From Caecitellus pseudoparvulus (taxonomy: Eukaryota > Bigyra: Bicosoecida): a DNA stretch of 64,000 nucleotides. Every line of letters begins with the position of its first letter. Positions within the stretch are counted from its first letter, which is position 1. Positions 55,101 to 64,000 of the stretch are shown in pieces. The notes below the pieces were generated by a model, which saw only the letters and a list, made by a program, of their open reading frames with translations, ran no database searches and was not told the DNA's origin. Location of the stretch: contig CBFFRQ010000030.1 in assembly GCA_965644315.1 (NCBI GenBank), positions 372,001 through 436,000 of the forward strand. The letters are read 5' to 3'. The translations under genes and the position numbers were made by a program.

Positions 55101-58100
55101 CCGGGGAGGGGGGGGCTTCACCACCGTATCTCCACCCCCCATCCCCGGCTGGGGCGGTGGACCCATCGCTCCACCGCCGGTCTCCCGCACGGCATCCCCG
55201 TCGCGCCCGGTGCGCACGCCTCAGCAAGGCACGCCCCCCACCCCCGGCACAGCTTCCGACGGCGAACTGCGCAGTGCACGCAGCACCTCCACGCGGTCCA
55301 TGTTCCAGGCCAAGGTCCGGGCCATGGTCATCGCTGGCCGCCTGGGCTCCCCCTCAGTCGGCGCAATCCCGACGGGCGCAGGGGTGGACACACCTCTGCC
55401 AGACCCGGGCGCCGGCATCGCGCCGCCTGGCACCACCATCGGCGTCGTGCAGGCGGTGTATGGGCCCAGTGTCTCCGCGCGCCTGCCACCCCTCCCGCCG
55501 TCCCTCGGCTCAGGCCTCCTGCGGGGCGACTCGGTGAAGACTCTCGTGCATGGCGCCGCCTTGACTCCCCCCGCGGCAGCAACGGGTGTCCTACGGGGAA
55601 TGGTGACCACAATGGCGGGGGCCACAACCGGCCCTGCAGCAGTGGCAGGCGCCGCCACAACGGATGCTGTTTCCTCCGCCCTCGCCGCGGCCTCCTCGGC
55701 GGGCTTGGCGCTGCCCCTGCCAGCGCATGACCCAGCCTGGCACGCTGCAGCACCGGTGTTCCAGGCACCTGCGTGGGCCACGTTTGGCGCCCAGGCCGGC
55801 GTCGTCTGGTCCAGCACATACGCCCCACTGCTGTCCAGTGTGACGGAGGCACAACTTGTGACCCTTCTGGGGGTGATCGGGAGGACGTGGAGTAGCACTC
55901 CCCTGGGACGGGTCATGAACACTGGCTGGTCGGGCGTCTTTGTCCCCCCCGAGTCCCTGCCGGCAGCCCGCAAGTACCACCAGCAGCAGGAGCTCAACTT
56001 GCGCGCCGTCGTGCAGCTCATGCGCGAGAAGGGACAGGAGCTGGCCGAGGCGGAGGCTGCCGCTGCGCGGGAGGCGGAGGCCGCTCGCCAAAGAGACGCA
56101 TTCGGGCACAGGCTGGCACCCCACGAGTCGTCCAAGCGAAGTGAGGCGAGTGACAGTGCCGACTCCGCAGAGGAGCTGCCGTCCTCGCCGCCGGTGCTGG
56201 GTCACACTGCGACGCAGGCAGCGAGCAGCGTCGCCACCGACGCGCAGGCTGCCATCCACTCCGCCTCGTCGCACATGACGAAGTACCTCGCAGCCCTCGG
56301 CCTGCGGGAGGTGCATGACGTGCACGTGTCGCAGACTGGCGCCTCCATCGCCAAGGCCAGCCTGGACACGGGACGGGCGTTCATGGCAACCCTGGCGGCA
56401 GCAGCAGCCCACGCCGGCGCTGGAGCCAGCCTGGCCCGCCTGGCAGCAGCCGTCCGGGCAGCCATGGACGACGCCCTGCTGAGCCCCCGCCCCACCTCCT
56501 CCACCGCCTTCACGCAGCACAAGCTGGTGCTGCTGCAGGCGGCAGCGGGCCGCATGGCTGAAGTGGACTTGCTCCTCTCCCCCACACCCTTCCCGCTGAG
56601 TGTGTACCCCCTTCTCGCGGGTCCCGGGCGCCAGTTGGCGGCCTCCCTCGCCCCCATCCGCATTCCCGCGGCGGTGCTGGACCACCTCCCCGCCGCACTC
56701 GGCGCCCAGCGCCTGGAGACCAGCGCCGCAGAAGACGATGGGGAGGCACAGTCGCCTACCTCTCCCACGTCTGGCAAGTCTCGCCGCCGGGCTGGTTCGT
56801 CCCTAGCCCACCGGGGGCCAGTGCTGGGCGTGCCGCCACCGCACGGCACGTTGCAGGCGTTCGCAGTGGTGCCTCCCCCCCATCCCCTCAAGACCGGCGC
56901 CTACCACCCCTTCACATCTGCTCCCCTGGAGGACTTGGTGGCCCCCCCCTTCCAAGGCAACACCGGCGATCGGCCGGCTGTCGTCACGGAGGGGGTTCAC
57001 GCCAACGCCAGCACGCAGGCGCCCCACGGCGCATTAGGATTCCCCCAGCACACGCCGCTGTACGTGGACCAGAGCCTGCATGCCCTGGCACACATGCTGA
57101 CCACAGCTGGACCCGCCGTTGCCGTGGCTCAGGACGCCTCCTCCCAGCCGCACGACATCGCCGCCATCGCAGACCAATTCCAGTTCCTCCGGTACGTGGC
57201 AGAGGACCCGTACGCCATCCTGCTCCGCGCCATGGACTGCACGGTGGAGGAGGCCGCCCTGGAGAGCATCAGCATGCCAGTGCAGCCGGCACCACGCCCA
57301 CGAGGACGGGGCCCTGTCCTCGGTGCTGATATTCTCCGCGCGGCCGGGGTGGAGCTGGAGCCGCCCTCTTCTCCCCGCAGCAGCCACCGCCGCCGCCGCA
57401 AGGGCAGCAGCAGCAGCAGCGGGTCATTTCGTGGCGCACACCGTGCCAGTCATGGCAAGGGCTCGGCTAGGGGGCATACCGAAGGCGCCGTGCAGGGCCA
57501 GGTGTGCGGACACGGGGCGCAACCCGCGTGGGACGCTGAAGTGCGGGATGCATGTGCAGAGGGTGCCGGTGCCCGAGTCGTGCGAGTGAATGTGGACACG
57601 CCTCTCCTGGAGGCCTTCATGCTGCTGTATGAGCGCGGGGCGGAGGCTGCTGCAGTGGTGGCCACGCCGGGCCAGATCCTGCAGGGCGGCGCACAGGTGC
57701 TGGCACAGCGAGCTGCTGCCTGGGGCGTGACAAAGGAGTACCTGGAGCATGTCTGGGGACTGCACGGGGCGGCGGGCGCCGGCAGCATGGAGGCGGCTAT
57801 GGCTGCCGCCGCCGCTTCGTCTGCGGAGCCTCTCGACAGCAGTGCCAGTCCACGAAGCGCAGGGTCAACGTCAGACCGAGCCGCCTCGCCTCGCACGCCC
57901 TCCCGGCAAGGCAGCAGCCGCGGCAAGAGCAAGGGCAAGAGCAAGGGCAAGAGCAAGGGGCGGCGCAAGAAGAAGGCACAAGTGGGGGGTGTGGGCGGCG
58001 GGGCAGAGGGCAGTGCGACGGGGGCCACAGTGACAGCCCCTGCTTGTCTGCCGCCATCGTGGGACGGCATCCCCTCCCTGACGTCCCTGACGAGCGGCGG

Positions 58101-59934
58101 CATCCTGGTGGGCGTCCTGCGCGTGACCTTCATCAGCCACCTGCTGCCCTTCCTGCCCAACAACCTCGCCGCACCCATGGCGTGGACTGTGGGGCAGTTC
58201 CTGGGCCTCACCACCGCCCCGCCCCTACCCAACCCCAGTGCTGAGGCTGCCGCGGCTGTGACCGCCTCGGGGGGGCTCTCCCGTATACTGCATGACACTG
58301 CTGTGGCGACGGGACTGGCTGTCGGGCACCCGACGCTGGGCTCTCCTCTCCGGGTGGGCGCCGGGGGCGGTGGCTCCCTGTCAGCGCCAGAGGATACACC
58401 GTCTGCCTCTCGCAGTGGGCGGTCGGGGCACTCCCGCTCCAGGCGTCGCAAGGGCAAGACCAGCAAGGGTGACAAGGAAGCATCCCCTGCCCGTCCCACC
58501 CTGGACGTGACCCGGGGCAAGGCCGACAGTGGCGGTGAGACGTCGCCCAGCAAGTCTCCCTCTTTGGCACAGCTGGGCAAGAGCAAGTCTGGAGTGTCCC
58601 TCATGTCCTCCAGACGGGACAGCCTCGGAGCGGGGCGCAGTGGGTTGGGTGCGACGCCAGAGGCAGACAGCGAAGCTGTCCGCCGAGCCCTACAAGGGCG
58701 TCCCAGCATGGAGGCAGCGCAGGACGACGAAGCTGCACCCCACCAGCTACCTGCGCCGGCCATGCCGCCCCTGTGCCCGCCGCCCCACACCATCGCCGTC
58801 ACTCGCTCCAGCACGGTGGGGGAGGTCATCTCCCAGATGGTCAGGCACCAAGTGCCTGAAGTGTTCGTCGTTGCAGAGCCCTCGGAAACCACGCTGCCCG
58901 TGCCGCTGGAACACCCCTCCGTGTTCGCGGCTCGAGCAGCGGAGAAGGCTGGCGAAGCCGCGGCAGAGGCGGCAAGCTTAGAGAGCTACATGGGAGCGGT
59001 TGGGGGAGAGTTGCACCACCCGCACGCGCTTAGTGGCAAGGCACCAGCACCTCGTCGCCGTAGCACGACTCAGAAGGCAGCCCCACCCTCGTCGCCTGCT
59101 GAGTCAGAGAAGGCGGAGCATTCCATTGGCTCTCGACCAGCAGACGGCGGCGACGAGAATGTGCCCCTCAGCCAACCTGCAGGGTGCCTTGGTGGAGAAG
59201 TTCTGGGCATGATTACCATGACAGACCTCATTCGGTACGTCCTCTGGGTGTGGACACAGCGGTACGTGGCTGCGAACCCAGACATGGAAGTGGTGGCCCC
59301 GGAACAGCCTGCACCCGCCGCCAAGACACCCAAGTCATCCCCAAGCAAAGCAGACAGCAGAGCCGAGCGAGGAAAAATGCCCCCTTCCTTTGCCCAAGGC
59401 AAGGGCCAAGCCACAGTGGAGGCGGCCCACACAGTCCTCGTTGCAGCTGATGTGGAGCGCCAGCGCCGAGGCATCGTGCGCGACCACGCAGTGACCTCCT
59501 CCCTCACCACCGACATGGCGGCCAAGAGCAGAGCTGCTGCTGCTGTTCACGCCGCTGAAGCTGCTGGGGCTGCAGCAGCAAATCCCGAGCTTGTCAACCT
59601 CCTCGTCTCCAAGTCAACCGCCGACGGAGACAGCATGCAGCAAGCTGCTCAACGGGCCCGTGCCGCAGGGGACCAGGAGGGGGAAGGAGGGGGCTCGTCT
59701 TCCTTACTCTCACGCATTCTCCAGCGGTCCAGCAGTTCGCGGCAGGTCAGCGGTGCGGACGGGGCGGGCGGCGAACGCCAAAGTTTGTCGCCGGACATTA
59801 TTGCAACTGCCGGCTTTCATTCCTCAGTGGACAGCGTGTCTGCCGCCGCAGCAGGCATGAGAGCTGCAGCTGCCATCAAGCGCCGGGCATCCTCGGTCAT
59901 TTCTGCAGCTAGCAGTGACACCGGTGATAAGTAA
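49124..59934 (+). CDS. Giant CBS-domain protein with N-myristoylation motif (3,575 aa)
   Basis: Exon 1 (49124-49312) starts MGLSHSHRAPLPFKERVL, a good N-myristoylation motif (Gly2, Ser6-type). An 83 bp intron (the only GTAAGT donor in the window) leads to a 10.5 kb exon (49396-59934). The first ~110 residues include an EF-hand-like helix pair (FNAIWDRPRPRGLVDARETF) with a degenerate loop. Most of the protein is disordered and rich in Gly/Ala/Pro/Ser. Near the C-terminus are CBS-type segments: PLYVDQSLHALAHML (about 2615), VVRVNVDTPLLEAFMLLYE (about 2791, with its second half GGILVGVLRV near 2963 after a basic KSKGKSKG insert), and HTIAVTRSSTVGEVISQMV (about 3195) with LGMITMTDLIRYVLWV (about 3329). 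CBS pairs bind adenine nucleotides, as in AMPK gamma. A nucleotide sensor at the membrane is a fair guess; the kinase link is not shown. Confidence 0.75.
57910..57970 (+). repeat. Short in-frame tandem repeat encoding KGKS units
   Basis: The unit GGCAAGAGCAAG is repeated several times without change and encodes a run of KGKSKGKSKG ending in RRKKK. It lies inside the basic insert of the CBS-domain protein. It may vary in copy number between strains, since the copies are identical at DNA level. Confidence 0.7.
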
Positions 59935-60915
59935 TGCATGCTGAGCCATGCCTGGGTGCGCCGACGCACTCTGACGGGCTGTGGGGCCACCCCCCCACGC
60001 GGCCTGTACGCACGCACCACAAGCCCTCTTGCAAGGACGGAAGCACCCTCTCGAACCTTGTGTGTTCTTGTATATCGTCTTGCAAGCATGGAATGCCGAG
60101 CCTCGGCGAGAGCGAGCAAGCTTTCCGTGTAAGGGTGCGTCTCACGAAAACCGCCCTCTCTCTCGCGATACGTTTGCTGTGAGCGAGAGCAAATCTTCCT
60201 GCAAAAGGCTCGTGCGCCTGCTACAACCTCAAACCCATGTCTTGTCTTTCACGCCACCTTTCAACTTCTTTTCAAGTGTATTCATGATGAAGGGGCCAGC
60301 ATGATTGGCACGTCGCTGGCGACCGAGCAACCGAAGCACGGTGGCAGTAAGCGCTCGCAAACAAAACAAATCCGGAAATAGGTAAGCTTCCTGCCAAGCC
60401 CACGTCATCCAGCTAGCAAACATCACCAACCTTGCCCTGCAGGCTTGCTGTGTGCTGGGCAGCAGGCGCCAGCTACGTGCTCGTGCACGACCTCCATTGC
60501 CACGCCACGCGCCAAACCCGAAGTCTGCACGCCCCCCAGTGCCTAAGCACCCGTACCAGGGGACCAAAGCTGGCACGATAGCCTCATGGGGCCTGATGGT
60601 CTGCACACTTCCTCGAGGAAGGAACTCACCTTCCAAGGGGAAGCTGAAGAAGGTGCGGCAGCGGCGCCCCTTTCCCCTCCGCATCTTGCCCTTGGACAGC
60701 AGCGCTTCGTTTCGTCGCGTGTCCCTGTGCGACGCTCGCCTTGAGCATGTTCCCTATGCTCAGAGCACCCATCGTATGCTTCAGAGGGCCCTGTTTGGTG
60801 TCAAGAAGCTTGTGCACGCTGGGAGCCTCATCGCGCGGACTGGCTTCCTCGCTCCGCGTTGGCTTGCGTCACCAGCGCTCTGGATTCACACCAATGCTCC
60901 CCAATCCTTGCAGGC
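59935..60915. other. Intergenic stretch before the TmcB-like gene
   Basis: This 981 bp stretch follows the CBS gene and precedes the first recognised coding exon of the next gene. It begins with TGCATGC just after the stop. A YAG acceptor (ccttgcag at 60906-60913) lies directly before the ATG at 60916, so an upstream non-coding or coding exon may be hidden here. No coding frame in it was convincing. Confidence 0.35.
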
Positions 60916-63900
60916 ATGCAAGAACACAGGACTGCAGCCGGGGGATCCTCAGATAGGAGCGGCATCTTCGGCTCCGGAGATGACCAGGGAGCTCACAAGC
61001 TGTCCCTCACTCTGTTCAAGGTGAGCACCCAGCGCACGGCGTTTCGCCTGCACTGTGCCCAACGCTGAGCGTGTCCTCTCGTGGCACTCAATCAAGTGCG
61101 AAGAAGAGGACGCACCATGTGACACGATCACGTGTGTCAATTGTGCATGCCGAGCCTACCCTTTGCTGTTGGACTCCGACATGGCGTTGCAGCGTCGCTG
61201 AAGCTCGCGGCCCAAGCCCCGCATCGATGATGCATGCTTCGTTCACCCTGTCAAGCACTACATCCACCCAACCTCCACGCCCTACACAGGTGTTCCAACT
61301 CATGACGGACAAGCTCAGGAAGCGAACTCTAGCAGATAAGCACACAGCCAGGCTGCTTGGGTACTGCTTCTTGACCATCGACTTTGCCCAGCAACTTGGG
61401 GTACGTGGCGGCGAATTAACGCCAGTCAACTCAAAAGTTGACAACCCATCTCTAGTTTCCAGCAGCAGCCTACGAAGATACTCGCGTTGTGCATGTGGGG
61501 CCCAAGAAATCTATACTGCTCACAACGTGCCTGCCGAACCCCCGTCCGCAGCTGCTCCTGTCCACTGCCAACGCCTGGCCCGACGCCGCCTTCGCGTGGG
61601 CACGCTTCTTCAACATCTCCACGTACGCGCACCCCACCGCCACGACCACCACGCACACCCCCCCCCTACACACACCCTGACCCCCGCCCTGCCCACCCAG
61701 GTACATCATCCCCACCCAAGACGCCGCCGTGTTCAACGCCGGCTTCATCCTCTGTGCCCTCCTCATCGTCGGGTCCATGGCCAACACTGCCTACGTCGCC
61801 CGTGCCGCATGGGTGGGCCAGTACGACCTGCTGTGGCCCCTGCAGTCACTGCGCACACTGGTGGCGCTCATCGTCACGGCGGGCCTCATCCCCATCACAC
61901 GTGTCCTCTTCATCACCCTGCGATGTGACCAGCTGGCGGCGTACTTGGGCGGCGACGTAGCGGGGTCTGGGTGCTGGGAGGTGCCATACCTGGCCTATGC
62001 CCTGGTGTCCCTGGTGTGTCTGGTGTTCTTGGTGCCCTTTGCCGTCGCGACCCAAGCAGTGTACTACGATGACCACCCCGACAGCGGGGACCCAGTGGCC
62101 AAGCCATGGGGGCGGGTGGAAGCGGCAGGTGCAGTGGCCCGCATGCTGCTGCCGGCACTGCTGGTGTTTGTGGACAGCGTGCCGGCACGGGGCGTCGTGC
62201 AGGTGCTGGTGTTTGGCGGCATGGCGTGTGGTGTGGCGTGGAAGCTGCCGTACTACGCCAACAGCACCAACACCCTGCGTGTCGTGCAGTACACCCTGGT
62301 GGCGTACCTGTCAGGGTGTGCTGTGGTGCTGCACAGCAGCGCTGTGACAGGCGATGCAGCTGTGCACATGTCGGTGGGACTGCTCGTGGGCAGCCTCGTG
62401 CCCATGTGTCTGGCGGGGGTGGGGGTGGCGTGGCGCCGTGCAGTGCTGCTGCGCCTGGCGCAGGGCTTCCCGGCAGCTGCCACGGGGAGCAGTGGCGGGC
62501 TGCCCATGCTGCAGGAGGCAGGTGGCAGCTCACACAGTGTGGGCGATGAGCAGCTGTCGCCCCAGGTGGCGTACCTTCGTGGCATCGTCCTGGACCACTG
62601 GCTCTTCCCTGATGACGTGGAGGTCATGGCACGCCTGCTGCTGCAGGGCATCTCACGCGCCACGCCCACGCGGCAGGTGCGCAGTGTGGCGCAGCGTGTG
62701 GATGCGCTGTACTGTGCAGCGCTGTCTGAGGAGGTGTTTGGGTCGGCCTGTGTGCCCCTGCGGCTGGCCTTCGCGGGCTTCCTGACACAGCACGGGCAGG
62801 ACCCCTTCCGTGCGCTGCAGGTGCTGCGGGAGGCGTCCCGTGTCCCCGCTGCACCCGACCTGTCCTTCCTGGTGTTCCGCAAGCTGCAGGACTGGCACCA
62901 TGCCCGCCAGCGTGACAGCGTGGGCACAGATGCCGTGGACTCCCTGGCCATGATCCAGTTCCGCAAGTACCACGCTGACGCACAGCGGCACCACCATGCT
63001 GCTGTGAGTGTGCTGAATACGCTGTTTGGGCAGCTGGCGGGGAAGGGTGCGGGTGCCGCGGCGGCGAGTGTGGGCGGCGGGGGGGGCAGTGCTGCCCACA
63101 CTCGCAGCTCCCTGCACGCTGCCGTGATGCAGACGGTGACGGCTTTCGCCCGTGAGCGGCGCCTTGCGACGGAGGCGTACCAGCGTGCGCTGTCGAAGTT
63201 CCCCACCAGCCAACAGCTGCTGCGTCACTACGCGTTGTTCCTGCAGCATGTGGTGAACGACTACCCTGCGGCTGTGGCGGTGCGTCAGCGTGTGATGGAG
63301 TTGGCGGAGCTGGCAGACGAGGCTCGGAGCTTTCGTGACGAGTCACAAGCTACTCCAACCGTGACGGATGCAGGTTCGAAAGTCAGTAGCCTCGGTAGCG
63401 ATTCGCAGCGCAGCGACACCTTGTTTCGACTGTCTACACAACGTGCGTCCATGGTTCAACGCCGTGAGCTTTCTCAGGCTCATCGCATCATGTGGTGGTT
63501 CCGCCTGGCGACCCTTGCCATAGTCATTCTGTCTGTTGGCATGTACGTGATCACCCGATTGGTTTTAGGGTCATTCGCGGCTTCCCTTTTTACCATGGAC
63601 TTTGCTGGCCTTCGACGGAAGCTTACGTCCAGCAGCTACTACTACGCTCGTGGCTTGCAGCTTGCCGCCCTCGCAGGTGACAACACCACCCTCGCATCAC
63701 TCCAGACCGGCATGCTCAAGGAGATGCAGAAGCTCTCCGACATCCATGCAGACCTGTACTACAACGGCCAGAGCTTCAGTGCCATTGAGGAGCTGTACTC
63801 CGAGCCCAGTGTGCGGGTGCAGGAGCTGTTACCGGGGAGTGGTCAGGTGCAGAACAGCAGCTTGGGGCTGTGGGACCTGGGAAACTTTCTGGTCTCGAAT

Positions 63901-64000
63901 GCTCGCCAGGTTGTGCAAATACCTGCAGATCATCTTATGGCTGCTGGCTCGCAGCCAGCGTGGTGGTTCATTTACGCCAACTCGAGGACAGCGGTGCTGC
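60916..64000 (+). CDS. TmcB/TmcC-like multi-pass membrane protein, 3' end outside window
   Basis: Four exons seen: 60916-61020, 61290-61400, 61552-61622 and 61701 to the window end, about 862 residues, still open. The N-terminus (SLTLFKVFQLMTDK, then GYCFLTIDFAQQLG) is followed by several membrane spans (AVFNAGFILCALLIVGSMAN, VPYLAYALVSLVCLVFLVPF, VVQYTLVAYLSGCAVVLHSS). A soluble part then follows with helical-repeat units (RALQVLREASRVPAAPDLSF, KFPTSQQLLRHYALFLQ), and a new span (FRLATLAIVILSVGMYVITR) at about residue 690. This order is typical of the TmcB/TmcC family named after Dictyostelium 'tiny macrocysts' proteins, which is large in many protists. Function is poorly known. Introns are 269, 151 and 78 bp. 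A further upstream exon may exist. Confidence 0.7.

Noticed and set aside
60229-60684. Minus-strand 151-codon open frame before the TmcB-like gene
   Set aside because: Arg/Phe/Trp-rich with no similarity I can name and no supporting splice or promoter context.
1-64000. tRNA, rRNA, CRISPR arrays, insertion sequences, viral or bacterial operons
   Set aside because: I found no cloverleaf with a T-loop consensus, no rRNA cores, no spaced direct repeats and no integrase, transposase or reverse transcriptase motifs; the gene content and introns are eukaryotic.

Overview
This is eukaryotic nuclear DNA from a GC-rich, gene-dense genome, most likely a free-living unicellular protist or alga. About 22 protein genes sit on both strands with little space between them. 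About 50 spliceosomal introns can be placed by joining conserved protein blocks. Most are 62-110 bp, and their 5' splice sites are mainly GTGCGT or GTACGT. The content is purely eukaryotic: eIF4A, eIF3a, Nup54, SF3B4, Get3, kinesin-12, a Polycomb-type RING protein, an ELO elongase, fatty-acid hydroxylases and a TmcB/TmcC-type membrane protein. Aspartate carbamoyltransferase is a stand-alone gene rather than part of a CAD fusion, which argues against animals and fungi. No plastid gene is visible. The species cannot be fixed from sequence alone.

Left part (1-12.3 kb): a secreted or membrane-anchored RCC1 propeller protein (minus, cut by the window edge), a 1.8 kb non-coding stretch, eIF4A (minus, five exons, one only 13 nt), a small one-TM protein (plus), a helical-repeat protein (minus), a Pet100-like COX assembly factor hidden in four small exons (plus), and a PCGF-type RING/RAWUL protein (minus).

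Middle (12.3-42.4 kb): eIF3a (plus), a Nup54 homologue whose repeats are GLLG instead of GLFG (minus), two unassigned small multi-exon genes (minus), a rhomboid protease (plus), kinesin-12 (minus), a divergent pair of fatty-acid hydroxylase paralogues, a 1,854-aa orphan membrane protein (minus), an unassigned 494-aa protein (plus), a 1,018-aa TPR protein (plus) and an ELO elongase (plus).

Right part (42.4-64 kb): aspartate carbamoyltransferase (minus), a mitochondrial oxidoreductase-like protein (plus), Get3 (minus), a Hop/Sgt2-like TPR protein (minus), SF3B4 (minus), a 3,575-aa CBS-domain protein with a 10.5 kb exon (plus), and the 5' part of a TmcB/TmcC-like gene that runs off the window (plus).

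The layout is extremely compact. Several convergent pairs have stop codons 1-40 bp apart, and one divergent pair may have start codons only 21 bp apart. All exon joins were inferred by eye from reading frame, protein continuity and splice-site fit, without transcript data.
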